From assembly GCA_002401695.1 (NCBI GenBank), contig NVTV01000002.1, positions 496,001 through 560,000 of the forward strand: a stretch of 64,000 nucleotides of DNA. The letters run 5' to 3'. Below are positions 1 through 9,224 of the stretch, piece by piece; the first letter of the stretch is position 1, and each line of letters begins with the position of its first letter. Source of the stretch: Alphaproteobacteria bacterium (lineage in GTDB: Bacteria > Pseudomonadota > Alphaproteobacteria > Micavibrionales > Micavibrionaceae). Below the pieces are notes generated by a model. That model had not been told where the DNA came from. It did not search any database and saw nothing but the letters and a program-made list of their open reading frames with translations. A program made the translations under genes and the position numbers.

Positions 1-1020
1 AAATTGCAAGCCAAGCAAGCGATTATTGCGGATGAAACGCAGGAACCCGCGTTACGAAATTTATTGAAATCACATGATATAGAGGTTTTAGCGGGAGCCA
101 AAGCCATAGAAGAGGCGGCACGTACATCCGTCGATTTGGTTATGGCGGCAATTATGGGATTCGCAGGCTTGCGTCCTATTCTATGTGCGTTAGAGCAAGG
201 CACAAATGTTGCCATTGCGAATAAAGAACCGCTTGTTGCCGCAGGCGCGCTTATCATGGAAACAGCGCGTAAGAATAACGCAAAAATACTTCCTGTTGAT
301 AGCGAGCATAATGCGATATTCCAAGTACTTGAAGAGCATAACAGGACGTCCATTGATAAAATCATCCTGACCGCATCAGGTGGCCCTTTCCTGAATTGGA
401 GCGTAAAAGACATCGCCGCCGCAACGCCGGAGCAAGCAATTGCCCACCCCAACTGGACAATGGGCAAAAAAATATCAGTAGACAGTGCAACAATGATGAA
501 TAAAGCTCTGGAAATCATCGAGGCCGTACATCTGTTTAATATGCCGCCTGATATGATAGATGTGTTGATTCACCCGCAATCGACAATCCATTCCATGGTG
601 TCTTATATTGACGGTTCTATCCTCTCGCAAATGGGGGCGAGCGATATGCGTACACCTATCGCTTACGCCCTCGCATGGCCGCAACGTATGGACAGTGCAG
701 GCAATAAACTGGATCTAAAAACCTTATCCGAATTAACATTCCAGCAACCGGATTTTGAAAAATTCCCAGCACTCAGTTATGCTTATAAATGTGTGAAGCT
801 GGGGCAGGGTGCATGTATTACTCTGAACGCTGCGAATGAAGTTGCTGTTGATCAGTTTCTAAACGGAAAGATAGGTTTCGCGGATATTATGAAGAGCGTC
901 GCCTACGCTGTTGATGAATTCTATCCGGAGATATCGACAATTACGCTAAAAACGGTTGAAGATATAGAAGAATTAGATAACACTGTGCGGCAAGCTGTCG
1001 AACGTTATAATCAAGTATAA
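1..1020 (+). CDS. dxr: 1-deoxy-D-xylulose 5-phosphate reductoisomerase, 5' truncated
   Basis: Converts 1-deoxy-D-xylulose 5-phosphate to 2-C-methyl-D-erythritol 4-phosphate with NADPH, the first committed step of the MEP isoprenoid pathway, in the cytosol. The reading frame is open to the left edge. About 338 residues are visible against roughly 390 for the family, so the N-terminal nucleotide-binding glycine loop is missing from the window. Visible family signatures include ANKEPLVAAG, the metal-binding PVDSEHNAIFQ stretch, TASGGPF, and the catalytic-domain segment around VDSATMMNKALEIIEA. The dxr-rseP-bamA order is the usual proteobacterial one, and ispDF and ispG of the same pathway lie elsewhere in the window. 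The TTG near base 4 is not a real start; it only reflects the window edge. Confidence 0.96.
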   Translation, partial: KLQAKQAIIADETQEPALRNLLKSHDIEVLAGAKAIEEAARTSVDLVMAAIMGFAGLRPILCALEQGTNVAIANKEPLVAAGALIMETARKNNAKILPVDSEHNAIFQVLEEHNRTSIDKIILTASGGPFLNWSVKDIAAATPEQAIAHPNWTMGKKISVDSATMMNKALEIIEAVHLFNMPPDMIDVLIHPQSTIHSMVSYIDGSILSQMGASDMRTPIAYALAWPQRMDSAGNKLDLKTLSELTFQQPDFEKFPALSYAYKCVKLGQGACITLNAANEVAVDQFLNGKIGFADIMKSVAYAVDEFYPEISTITLKTVEDIEELDNTVRQAVERYNQV

Positions 1021-1042
1021 TGATAAGGGAATAAATTAAGCC

Positions 1043-2425
1043 ATGGATATTTTGAGTCTTCTTCAAGAAACCGGACAGAATATATGGATCTACGGTGGAG
1101 CGTTTATCATCGTTCTCAGTATTCTCGTTTTTGTGCATGAGTGGGGGCACTATATCGTCGCGCGTATGTGCGGGGTGCATGTTAATATGTTCTCTATTGG
1201 CTTTGGTCGAGAGATTTGGGGTTTTAACGATAAATCCGGCACGCGGTGGAAACTGTCTTTGATCCCTTTGGGTGGCTATGTACAGCTTTTCGGGGACACT
1301 GATCCGGCCAGTGCAGGACACAGCGATTCTGTGGAAGGCGAAGATGGCGAAGTCCGTGAAATGACGCAGGCGGAAAAAGAAATGGCTTTCTTCACTAAAC
1401 CGTTATGGCAACGCGCTGCGGTTGTTTTTGCAGGGCCTGCTATTAACTATATTTTTGCGGTTATTTTGTTGACCGGCCTCTATGTTGCACATGGAAAACC
1501 GATCTCTCCGCCAACTGCCGCCGCCATTATTGGAGAGAGCAGCGCAGATAAACACGGCTTTATGCCGCATGATATTATTGTTTCAATTGATGGCAAGCGT
1601 ATAGATTCTTTCGGCGATATCCGTCGTGAAATGATGGTTGCTTTGGATGAAGAAAGGCATTTTGTTATCAAGCGTGGTGATGAACGTGTCGATATACATG
1701 CAAGACCCGAACGTATGGCAATGGAGGATCGCTTTGGCTTTAAAAGCTCCATTGGTCTTTTGGGCTTAATCAGTGCAGAGCAAGGTATTTTGATCAGCAG
1801 GATCACACATGTGAACGGTGTCGCTGTTAACAGCCCCGAAGCCGCCTTGACCGAAATCGAAAATCGTTTGGACACGACCTTCATCATTAGCATGAAGCGC
1901 GGTGATGATACGCAGAACTTAACCATCAGTCCGGTTTCCAGCATGAACCAACATTTGGGAACAGCGGCAAGCGTGGAAGAAGAGGCGCTCTATCTTTCTA
2001 ATCTTCCTGCCAAAACATATTCACCCCATACCGTGATGACTGCAATACAGGCCGCGATCAATGAAACATATGTTATGACACGCAGCTCTTTAGAGGCGTT
2101 ATGGCAGATGGTTGTTGGTGTTAGAAGCGCGACAGAGCTTGGCGGTATTATTCGCATTGGTGCAATCGCGGGCGATATGGCGCAACAAGGTCTGGTGCCG
2201 TTGATCTTATTAATGGCTCTGCTTTCTATTAATCTGGGTTTTATTAATTTATTGCCAATTCCGATGTTAGATGGTGGGCATTTATTGTTTTATTCCTTCG
2301 AAGCAGTATTGGGCAAACCTGTACCGGAACAATTTCAGGACTACGCTTTTAGGGCAGGGTTTGTCTTCTTGATTGGATTAATGGCTTTTGCAAACTTAAA
2401 TGATCTCTATCAACTGCTTATATAG
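1043..2425 (+). CDS. rseP: RseP-type site-2 zinc metalloprotease (first tandem copy)
   Basis: Intramembrane M50 protease that cuts membrane-embedded anti-sigma factors or remnant signal peptides. The 460-residue protein has HEWGH at residues 32-36 inside the first membrane helix (two zinc ligands plus the catalytic Glu). A PDZ domain follows at about 155-235, and there is a C-terminal NLLPIPMLDGGH at about 402-413 whose Asp is the third zinc ligand. It lies 22 bp after dxr and 26 bp before a second M50 gene, so the three are probably co-transcribed. The family pattern (HExxH, PDZ, LDGG) is complete, so this copy should be active. It could equally be called MmpA/RasP-like; which anti-sigma factor it cuts cannot be seen here. 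Confidence 0.93.
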   Translation: MDILSLLQETGQNIWIYGGAFIIVLSILVFVHEWGHYIVARMCGVHVNMFSIGFGREIWGFNDKSGTRWKLSLIPLGGYVQLFGDTDPASAGHSDSVEGEDGEVREMTQAEKEMAFFTKPLWQRAAVVFAGPAINYIFAVILLTGLYVAHGKPISPPTAAAIIGESSADKHGFMPHDIIVSIDGKRIDSFGDIRREMMVALDEERHFVIKRGDERVDIHARPERMAMEDRFGFKSSIGLLGLISAEQGILISRITHVNGVAVNSPEAALTEIENRLDTTFIISMKRGDDTQNLTISPVSSMNQHLGTAASVEEEALYLSNLPAKTYSPHTVMTAIQAAINETYVMTRSSLEALWQMVVGVRSATELGGIIRIGAIAGDMAQQGLVPLILLMALLSINLGFINLLPIPMLDGGHLLFYSFEAVLGKPVPEQFQDYAFRAGFVFLIGLMAFANLNDLYQLLI

Positions 2426-2451
2426 TTTCAATATAGGTTTCAGGATGTTTT

Positions 2452-3852
2452 ATGGATACGCTATTACTTCTTGGTGAAAACGCTGCGGAAAACATGTTTT
2501 TCTTTGGCTTTATGTTTGTCGTAACACTTGCCATTGTCATTATTGTTCATGAATTCGGTCATTATTGGGCGGCGCGGCGATGTGGCGTTCATGTTGAACA
2601 ATTTGCTTTTGGCTTTGGTAAAGAGCTATTCGGTTTTGGTAGTGGCGATCTAAAAACACGATGGTCATTTTGCCTTTTCCCCTTCGGTGGCTATGTGAAG
2701 CTGTTTGGCGATGTCGATAGAAATAATCCTGTTGTTTGGGATAGTGACAATGACTGCACACGAACATTAACCGAAGAAGAGCTGAAGCATGCATTTTGCA
2801 CCAAGTCAGTCTGGCAGCGCATTTTTATTATTGCGGCGGGGCCTTCTATTAATTTCCTTTTGACGTTCCTCATCTTTTTTCTGGTTTTTGCAACATATGG
2901 GCAACTATCAAAGCCGTTAATTATTAATGGTTTAGCTGTTGATTCTCCGGCCTATGATGCCGGTATTAAAACGGGTGATGTTTTTATAGAGATGGACGGA
3001 AGGAAAATTCGCCGTTTGGAAGATGTCTACGACCTGACATGGTATGAGCTTCCCCCTCAACCGCATGAATATATGATATTACGCGATGATCAGGTTGTGA
3101 ATATTGGTTTTACAGCGCGGCATATCGAATACATAAACAAAAAAGGTGTCCCTAAAAGCCATGGGCAAACCGGAATGATCCGTTTGAATGCCATAAAGTT
3201 TGAGGATATAGTGTCTGTTGAAGGTGTGCCAACAGAAGATCAGCCGGGTAAAGCCAGAGAATTACTTTTAAAAAGCATGAATAGAGATATTCTAGTTGGC
3301 TTGCCTTTTAAAAAAGAGCGTGTGGATGACTATGTCCTACATATTCCTTCTGCTGTGAATGATCATCTAAGTGATCCTGACCATGAATATTATGACCGCG
3401 TATTGCTCTCTGATCCAGATAACCAATATTTTCTGCGTTTAGGTCCTGTGGAGGCTTTTGGACGTTCATTATTCTTGATTCAAAAAATTATGGTCGATGG
3501 TTATAAATTGATTAGTGTTGCCCATAAAGGCCTGACGGATGAGCCGCTTATTGGCGGTATCGGTAAAATAAGCCAGCAAACGGCACGCGCCGCCAAGGCA
3601 GGAATCTATAATTATATCATGTTTGTTGCCGGATTTTCACTTATGATTGCGGTGATGAATTTGTTGCCTATTCCTGTGCTTGATGGTGGTTATTTGATAT
3701 TTTTGGCTTATGAGGTGATCAGGGGGAAACCTGTTTCTATGCGTGTGCAAAATATTGCAATGATAATAGGATTGGTAATTCTTGGGGGCATCATGATAAT
3801 CGCAAACGTTAGTGACTTGATTTCTATGTTAAGTGATATAAACTCCAAATAA
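2452..3852 (+). CDS. RseP-type site-2 zinc metalloprotease (second tandem copy)
   Basis: A second M50 intramembrane protease of 466 residues, directly downstream of the first and clearly homologous along its length. HEFGH sits at residues 33-37 and NLLPIPVLDGGY at about 403-414, so all three zinc ligands and the catalytic Glu are kept; the usual final His of LDGGH is Tyr. The PDZ region is at about 160-235. The central periplasmic part, about 240-340, is acidic and poorly conserved against copy one. Both copies end in a similar hydrophobic C-terminal helix pair. The tandem arrangement suggests duplication followed by divergence in substrate choice. Its start ATG follows a plausible AGGATGTTTT leader. 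Confidence 0.9.
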   Translation: MDTLLLLGENAAENMFFFGFMFVVTLAIVIIVHEFGHYWAARRCGVHVEQFAFGFGKELFGFGSGDLKTRWSFCLFPFGGYVKLFGDVDRNNPVVWDSDNDCTRTLTEEELKHAFCTKSVWQRIFIIAAGPSINFLLTFLIFFLVFATYGQLSKPLIINGLAVDSPAYDAGIKTGDVFIEMDGRKIRRLEDVYDLTWYELPPQPHEYMILRDDQVVNIGFTARHIEYINKKGVPKSHGQTGMIRLNAIKFEDIVSVEGVPTEDQPGKARELLLKSMNRDILVGLPFKKERVDDYVLHIPSAVNDHLSDPDHEYYDRVLLSDPDNQYFLRLGPVEAFGRSLFLIQKIMVDGYKLISVAHKGLTDEPLIGGIGKISQQTARAAKAGIYNYIMFVAGFSLMIAVMNLLPIPVLDGGYLIFLAYEVIRGKPVSMRVQNIAMIIGLVILGGIMIIANVSDLISMLSDINSK

Positions 3853-3877
3853 GAATTTTATTAAAAACAGGCTTATC

Positions 3878-6160
3878 ATGAAATTTCCAATACACCCTAA
3901 ATTATGTGTTCTTCGTTCTGCTGTGTTAATGGCAGGGCTTGTTATGCCCGTGAATGTTTATGCCGCGCAAATGGTCAAGAAAATTGAAATCTCGGGTGTG
4001 CAGAGAATTGAAGAATCAACTATTGCATCTTACATGGATTTAAAAGTGGGTGATCCCGTTGACAACACTGCGATGGATAGAGCGTTGAAAAGCTTGTTCT
4101 CCACAGGTTTGTTTGCCGATGTTAAAGTGCAGCAATCTAATGGCGTTGTTTCGGTTCAGATTATTGAAAATCCGGTGATAAATATTATCCGTTTTGAAGG
4201 AAACGATGCGATTGATGATGGAGAGCTTCTTGCCGAGGTGCAGTTGCGTCAAAGACAGGTGTTCACCCGATCTAAAGTTCAATCGGATGTAAGCCGTCTT
4301 TACCAAGTCTACAGAAGGCAGGGGCGTTTCTCTGTTCTGATACAGCCGCAAATCATACAGTTGGATCAAAATCGTGTGAACCTTGTCTTTGAAATACATG
4401 AGGGCGGCGTTACGGATATCAAGAGTATAAAATTTATCGGTAACAAAAATTACGGTGATGGCAAACTTCGTAGCGTTATCAGCACAAAAGAAAGTGCGTG
4501 GTATAAGTTTTTATCCAGTAATGATCGCTTTGATGCAGATCGTTTGTCTTATGATCAGGAACTTCTAAGAAGTTTTTATGAATCACAGGGTTATGCGGAT
4601 TTTAATATCTTATCGTCCGTTGCTGAGCTTTCAAACGATAAAGACAGCTTTTTCATAACCTTTACGGTTGAAGAGGGCAGGCGTTATAAAATCTCCGGAA
4701 CAGAAATTTTGTCCAGCATTCCGAATTTTGATGAAACAGCTTTAAATGAGTCTATAACGTTTGATGCGGATGATTGGTATGACGCAGAAGATGTCAAATT
4801 AACTGTTCAGAAGATGACTGATCAGCTTGGTGATCTTCAATATGCGTTTGTTGATATACGTCCGGATATTAGAAAAGATCGCGAAAACCAAACCATAACA
4901 GTTGTATTTGCAATTAATGAAACACCGCGTGTGTTTGTTGAGCGTATTAATGTTAATGGGAATATCCGTACGCTGGACAAGGTCTTGCGTAGGGAACTGG
5001 AAGTTGTTGAAGGCGACCCCTTTAATCGTTCCAAAATTGCTAAGTCAGAGCAGAATATCAAAAACCTTAATTTCTTTGAGAAAGTAAATTTAAGAGTTTC
5101 CCAAGGGTCTGCTCCCGATAAAACCGTCATTGATATTGATGTGCAGGAAAAATCAACTGGTGAACTATCAATCGGTGCTGGTTTTTCATCCTCTGATGGA
5201 CCCCTTGCTGACCTTCGTATCAGAGAGCGTAATTTATTAGGTAAAGGGCAAGATTTATTGCTATCCACGGTTCTTGCCGGCGAAAAAAGCCAAATCAATT
5301 TTTCTTTCACTGAGCCGTATTTCCTTGGGCGCGATATTTCCGCAGGAATTGATTTGTTTCACGTAACGCGCGATTTGCAAGATGAAAGCTCATACGATCA
5401 GAAACGTACAGGGGGAGGGCTGCGCATTGGGTATCCACTGTCTGAGCACTGGAGGCAGACACTTCGTTATCGTATCACGCGTAATGAAATTACGGATGTC
5501 GGTAGTGATGCGTCACGTTTCATTAGCGATCAAGAAGGGCAACGTACGACTCTCGCATTCTCACAGCGTCTATTCTACGATACGCGCGATAGCTCTCTTT
5601 TAACCACAAGTGGTATGACATATTGGCTTGATACTGAACTTGCAGGTTTGGGCGGAGATGCAAAATATGTATCGGCTAAAACCGGCGTGTCTTATTTTCA
5701 TCCATTGGCAGATCGATGGAGTATTAATCTATTGACGGAAGTTGGTGCTATTCAAGCCTATGGTGATGCTGATGTTGAAATTAATGAGCGTTATTTCTTG
5801 GGTGGCTCTACGCTTCGCGGGTTCGAGAGATCAGGTGTCGGTCCGCGTGATACTGTCACGAACGATTCCCTTGGAGGGAATTACTTCTATCGTGGCAGTG
5901 TTGAAACATCATTTCCTCTTGGGTTGCCAAAAGAGCTTGGTATAAAGGGGCATGCGTTTAGTGATTTTGGATCGCTTTGGGATATTGACGAAACTGGATC
6001 AGATATTTCAGAGAAAAATTCTATTCGTGCGACTGCAGGGCTTGGTTTATCATGGAAATCACCGTTTGGTCCCATACGTATGGATTTTGCAATTCCATAT
6101 CTGAAAGAGGACTTCGATGAGGAAGAACATTTCAGGTTTGATTTTGGCACTCGTTTTTAA
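3878..6160 (+). CDS. bamA: Outer membrane protein assembly factor BamA
   Basis: Core of the BAM complex, which folds and inserts beta-barrel proteins into the outer membrane. The 760-residue precursor starts with a signal peptide ending around VYAAQ (residue 30). Five POTRA-like repeats run to about residue 420, followed by an Omp85 16-strand barrel. The barrel contains the lid-loop type motif YFLGGSTLRGF at about 640-650, and the protein ends in the outer-membrane C-terminal signature FDFGTRF with terminal Phe. Length is normal. It sits between the site-2 proteases and skp, the conserved alphaproteobacterial order, linking barrel assembly, periplasmic chaperoning and lipid A synthesis. Confidence 0.97.
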   Translation: MKFPIHPKLCVLRSAVLMAGLVMPVNVYAAQMVKKIEISGVQRIEESTIASYMDLKVGDPVDNTAMDRALKSLFSTGLFADVKVQQSNGVVSVQIIENPVINIIRFEGNDAIDDGELLAEVQLRQRQVFTRSKVQSDVSRLYQVYRRQGRFSVLIQPQIIQLDQNRVNLVFEIHEGGVTDIKSIKFIGNKNYGDGKLRSVISTKESAWYKFLSSNDRFDADRLSYDQELLRSFYESQGYADFNILSSVAELSNDKDSFFITFTVEEGRRYKISGTEILSSIPNFDETALNESITFDADDWYDAEDVKLTVQKMTDQLGDLQYAFVDIRPDIRKDRENQTITVVFAINETPRVFVERINVNGNIRTLDKVLRRELEVVEGDPFNRSKIAKSEQNIKNLNFFEKVNLRVSQGSAPDKTVIDIDVQEKSTGELSIGAGFSSSDGPLADLRIRERNLLGKGQDLLLSTVLAGEKSQINFSFTEPYFLGRDISAGIDLFHVTRDLQDESSYDQKRTGGGLRIGYPLSEHWRQTLRYRITRNEITDVGSDASRFISDQEGQRTTLAFSQRLFYDTRDSSLLTTSGMTYWLDTELAGLGGDAKYVSAKTGVSYFHPLADRWSINLLTEVGAIQAYGDADVEINERYFLGGSTLRGFERSGVGPRDTVTNDSLGGNYFYRGSVETSFPLGLPKELGIKGHAFSDFGSLWDIDETGSDISEKNSIRATAGLGLSWKSPFGPIRMDFAIPYLKEDFDEEEHFRFDFGTRF

Positions 6161-6206
6161 TAGAGTTGCTGGCAATAATATATATTTTTTAAAATAGGGA
6201 TTTAAT

Positions 6207-6749
6207 ATGAAGTTTGCTTATGTACGAACTATGTTTTTCGTGGTTGCTGCGGTGTTGTGCATGTTTTCTACACATGCTTATGCAGAGGTTAGTATTGCTG
6301 TGGTTGATATAGATATGGTTCTTGTTGAATCTAAAGCGGCGAAATCAATACAAAAACAAATCGCTGAGAAACGTAAAACTTTTCTTGCGGAGGTTAAAAC
6401 GGCCGAAGATAAGTTACGCGCTGAACAAAAGGCTTTGGAAAAGCAACGTGGTGAATTATCAAAAGAAGCACTTATGAAAAAAGTTCAGGAATTTGAAAGC
6501 CGACGCATAACCGCACGGAACACTATTCAAACTAAGAAACAAAAGCTGGAAAAGGCTTATGTAACCGCCATGAACTTATTGACCAAATCAATTTATGAAG
6601 TGTGCCAAAAGGTCGCTGCGGAAGATAAAATTGATCTGATTATCACACGTCAAAATATTGTTGTAGGCAGTATGTCTTTGGATATAACCAAGGCCGTGAT
6701 GGAGCGATTGAATAAAAAGTTACCTACTTTGTCTCTTACAGTAAAATAG
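6207..6749 (+). CDS. skp: Periplasmic chaperone Skp/OmpH family
   Basis: Holdase that binds unfolded outer-membrane proteins in the periplasm and delivers them to BamA. The 180-residue precursor has an N-terminal signal peptide cut near HAYAE (about residue 27). A conserved beta segment ([12 protein letters not shown]) follows, then a long charged helical arm at about 45-120 rich in Lys, Glu and Ala, and a closing strand region around [14 protein letters not shown]. This is the standard Skp architecture. It lies 46 bp after bamA and 11 bp before lpxD, as in many proteobacteria. Sequence identity in this family is low, so the call rests on architecture and context together. Confidence 0.9.
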   Translation: MKFAYVRTMFFVVAAVLCMFSTHAYAEVSIAVVDIDMVLVESKAAKSIQKQIAEKRKTFLAEVKTAEDKLRAEQKALEKQRGELSKEALMKKVQEFESRRITARNTIQTKKQKLEKAYVTAMNLLTKSIYEVCQKVAAEDKIDLIITRQNIVVGSMSLDITKAVMERLNKKLPTLSLTVK

Positions 6750-6760
6750 ATTATACGCAA

Positions 6761-7792
6761 ATGGCTGATCCTCGCTTTTTTCAAAAATCAAAGGGCTTTT
6801 CTATTTCTGAAATAGCAGAGATATCTGGGTGTGTGTGTTCCGATACCGCTGATCTCGACTTTATTTTGGATGATGTCGCGCCGCTCCATAATGCGGAGAA
6901 AAACCACCTCTCTTTTTTGGATAACGTTAAATATAAAGATGATTTTTTAAGCACGAAGGCTGGTGCATGTTTTATTTCTCCCGCGATGGAGGAATATGCC
7001 CCTGCGGATACGGTTTGCCTTATCACTCCGACGCCATATAAGGCGTATGCTTTGGCGGCGCAGGCTTTTTATCCGGAAGACTATTCAGCAGAAGATGCAC
7101 AAATCGCTGAAACTGCGGTTATTGATGAAACTGCGGATATTGGCGCATTTGTCACACTTGGTCATCATGTTGCCATCGGCCGGAATGTGGTTATTGGTGA
7201 GCATACATGCATTGAAGCCAACACAGTTATTGAAGATAACGTCAAAATTGGCGCGCATTGCCGCATCGGCAGCAATGTCACCATATCTCATGCACTGATC
7301 GCCGATCACGTGCGTTTATATCCCGGTGTTCGTGTCGGTCAGGATGGCTTTGGCTTTGCGATATCGCCAACAGGGCATATAAAGGTGCCGCAATTAGGGC
7401 GCGTTATTTTGGAAGATCATGTCGAAATAGGGGCAAATACAACAATAGACCGTGGCGCAGGGCCTGATACGGTTATCGGGCAAGGGACTTGGGTTGATAA
7501 CCTTGTACAAATTGGCCACAATGTAACAATTGGCCGTGGCTGCATTATTGTCGCGCAGGTCGGTATATCAGGTTCAGCAAAGATAGAAGACTATGTCGCG
7601 ATAGGTGGGCAAGTCGGTATCGCAGGACATATAACACTTGGAATGGGGGCTAGAATTGGCGCGCAGGCCGGTGTAATTTCTGATGTTCCGGGGGGCCAGG
7701 AATACCTCGGATCTCCTGCCTTCCCAAAATCACAATTTTTCAGACAGGTAGCGGCGTTAAATCGCTTGATTAAGAAGAAAAAACACGATTAA
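6761..7792 (+). CDS. lpxD: UDP-3-O-(3-hydroxyacyl)glucosamine N-acyltransferase
   Basis: Third step of lipid A synthesis: adds the N-linked 3-hydroxyacyl chain from acyl-ACP to UDP-3-O-acyl-glucosamine. The 343-residue protein has the N-terminal LpxD-specific uridine-binding domain ([12 protein letters not shown] near 50-60). A left-handed beta-helix of hexapeptide repeats (IGxNV and similar) runs from about 110 to 320. Two histidine motifs match the known active-site region: IGHNV (about 250) and AGHIT (about 290). It lies 11 bp after skp and upstream of fabZ and lpxA. The [14 protein letters not shown] stretch is typical of the family. Length is normal. Confidence 0.96.
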   Translation: MADPRFFQKSKGFSISEIAEISGCVCSDTADLDFILDDVAPLHNAEKNHLSFLDNVKYKDDFLSTKAGACFISPAMEEYAPADTVCLITPTPYKAYALAAQAFYPEDYSAEDAQIAETAVIDETADIGAFVTLGHHVAIGRNVVIGEHTCIEANTVIEDNVKIGAHCRIGSNVTISHALIADHVRLYPGVRVGQDGFGFAISPTGHIKVPQLGRVILEDHVEIGANTTIDRGAGPDTVIGQGTWVDNLVQIGHNVTIGRGCIIVAQVGISGSAKIEDYVAIGGQVGIAGHITLGMGARIGAQAGVISDVPGGQEYLGSPAFPKSQFFRQVAALNRLIKKKKHD

Positions 7793-7835
7793 CTGCGGTT
7801 ATTATGCGCGATATACAAAAATAGAAGGTGTAAAG

Positions 7836-8303
7836 ATGAGCGAAGACAATAAAACCCAAATTGATATCAATGGAATCATGGATATGATCCCACATCGTTA
7901 CCCTATGTTGTTAATTGATCGTATTCTTGAACTAACGCCGGGGGAAAGTGCGATAAGTCTTAAAAATGTTACAATGAACGAGCCGCATTTTACTGGCCAT
8001 TTTCCCGGATTTCCTGTGATGCCCGGTGTATTGATTATTGAGGCAATGGCACAGACTGCGGCTTTGGTTGTTGTTGATTTTCTTGGTAAAGACGCCGAAG
8101 GAAAAGTTGTATATTTTATGACGATAGATAATGCACGTTTTCGTCGCCCCGTTACACCAGGTGATAGTATGCATGTACATGTTGAAAAAATACAATCACG
8201 CGGCCCCGTTTGGAAATTCAAAGGTGTGGCGACTGTTGATGGCAAAGTCTGCGCCGAAGCAAAGTTTAGTGCGATGATTACAGAAACAGAATCTACGACT
8301 TAG
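7836..8303 (+). CDS. fabZ: 3-hydroxyacyl-ACP dehydratase FabZ
   Basis: Dehydrates 3-hydroxyacyl-ACP to trans-2-enoyl-ACP in fatty acid elongation, competing with LpxA/LpxD for 3-hydroxyacyl-ACP. The 155-residue hot-dog-fold protein has the signature [11 protein letters not shown] at residues 20-30 and the active-site stretch [20 protein letters not shown] with His55 and Glu69. It lies between lpxD and lpxA as in most Gram-negative bacteria. The gap to lpxA is 126 bp, much wider than the other junctions of this cluster, and holds a palindrome and an inverted repeat (see separate entries). The ATG is preceded by an AAGGTG ribosome binding site. Confidence 0.96.
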   Translation: MSEDNKTQIDINGIMDMIPHRYPMLLIDRILELTPGESAISLKNVTMNEPHFTGHFPGFPVMPGVLIIEAMAQTAALVVVDFLGKDAEGKVVYFMTIDNARFRRPVTPGDSMHVHVEKIQSRGPVWKFKGVATVDGKVCAEAKFSAMITETESTT

Positions 8304-8362
8304 AAAATCCTCGGAAAACTCATAGGTAAATTTGAAATTTTTCGTAACAAAGCGTGATTTGT

Positions 8363-8378
8363 TCTTTCACGTGAAACT
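8363..8378. promoter_or_regulatory. parS-like palindrome between fabZ and lpxA
   Basis: The 16-mer TCTTTCACGTGAAACT contains the perfect 12-bp palindrome TTTCACGTGAAA. It matches the widely conserved ParB-binding parS consensus TGTTTCACGTGAAACA at 14 of 16 positions; the mismatches are positions 2 and 16. It lies in a non-coding gap. If TTGTTC at 8359-8364 is a -35 box and TATCAT at 8381-8386 a -10 box (16-bp spacer), the palindrome would fill the spacer of an lpxA promoter. It could therefore be a genuine chromosomal parS site or an operator for another dimeric regulator. No parA/parB is in the window. Confidence 0.45.
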
Positions 8379-8384
8379 ATTATC

Positions 8385-8408
8385 ATGGTTAAATATATAG
8401 ATAACCAT
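8385..8408 (+). promoter_or_regulatory. Inverted repeat in the lpxA leader
   Basis: ATGGTTA (8385-8391) is followed by a 10-base AT-rich loop and then TAACCAT (8402-8408), a perfect 7-bp inverted repeat that ends 21 bp before the lpxA start. There is no run of T after it, so it is not a typical intrinsic terminator. It may be an operator or a leader hairpin. Confidence 0.35.
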
Positions 8409-8429
8409 CCAACCTTCTAAAGATATTTT

Positions 8430-9224
8430 ATGCCTTCAAAAATTCATTCAACTGCAATTATTCATGATGGAGCAACAATTGGCGACAATGTTGAAATTGG
8501 CCCTTATTGTGTTGTTGAGGAAAATGTAAGCCTAGCTGACAATGTTACGCTTCGCTCTCATGTGCATATAGAGGGGCTAACATCGATTGGTGAGGGGACA
8601 CAAATTTTCCCTTTTGCATCTTTAGGGACGCCGCCGCAAGATTTAAAGTTTGCAGGTGAGAAAACCAAGCTCATAATTGGAAAAAACAACACTATTCGGG
8701 AGCATGTCACAATGAATCCCGGCACGAAACATGGGGTGATGGAAACGGTTATCGGTGATAATTGCTTGTTCATGATGGCGGCGCATGTCGCGCATGATTG
8801 TATTGTGGGTGATAATGTTATTATGGCGAATAATGCGACGATTGCAGGACATGTAGTTGTTGGTGATTTTGTTGTTATTGGTGGCCTTTCCGGCGTACAT
8901 CAATTTGCCCGTATAGGAGATCATGCGATTATTGGCGGTATGTCAGGCGTTGAGAACGATGTTATCCCTTATGGTCGTGTAAAGGGAGAGCGTGCGTCTC
9001 TTGCAGGATTAAACTTAATCGGTCTGGAGCGTCGCGGCTTTGAAAAGGCTGAAATAAGACAGCTTCAACGCGCGTTTAATCAGTTATTCGGTGATGAAGG
9101 AACGTTGGAACAACGCCTCGACATGGTTTCTACAGATTTCTCCGATGATAAGTTGATAATGTCGATTGTCGACTTTGCCCGTGCAAAAAGTAGTTTTCCG
9201 TTATGCCAGCCACGCAAGAAATAA
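8430..9224 (+). CDS. lpxA: UDP-N-acetylglucosamine O-acyltransferase LpxA
   Basis: First step of lipid A synthesis: transfers 3-hydroxyacyl from ACP to the 3-OH of UDP-GlcNAc in the cytosol. The 264-residue protein is made of hexapeptide repeats forming a left-handed beta helix over about residues 1-190. The conserved HVAHDC motif is at 119-124, with His122 equivalent to the E. coli catalytic His125. A C-terminal helical domain follows, with GLERRGF at about 198-204. The 3' end overlaps lpxI by 22 bp, so the two are translationally linked. The upstream gap carries the parS-like palindrome and an inverted repeat, so this gene may have its own promoter. Confidence 0.97.
   Translation: MPSKIHSTAIIHDGATIGDNVEIGPYCVVEENVSLADNVTLRSHVHIEGLTSIGEGTQIFPFASLGTPPQDLKFAGEKTKLIIGKNNTIREHVTMNPGTKHGVMETVIGDNCLFMMAAHVAHDCIVGDNVIMANNATIAGHVVVGDFVVIGGLSGVHQFARIGDHAIIGGMSGVENDVIPYGRVKGERASLAGLNLIGLERRGFEKAEIRQLQRAFNQLFGDEGTLEQRLDMVSTDFSDDKLIMSIVDFARAKSSFPLCQPRKK

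Noticed and set aside
5354-5370. TGTTTCACGT half-match to parS inside bamA
   Set aside because: Only the left half matches; the right half does not complete the palindrome.
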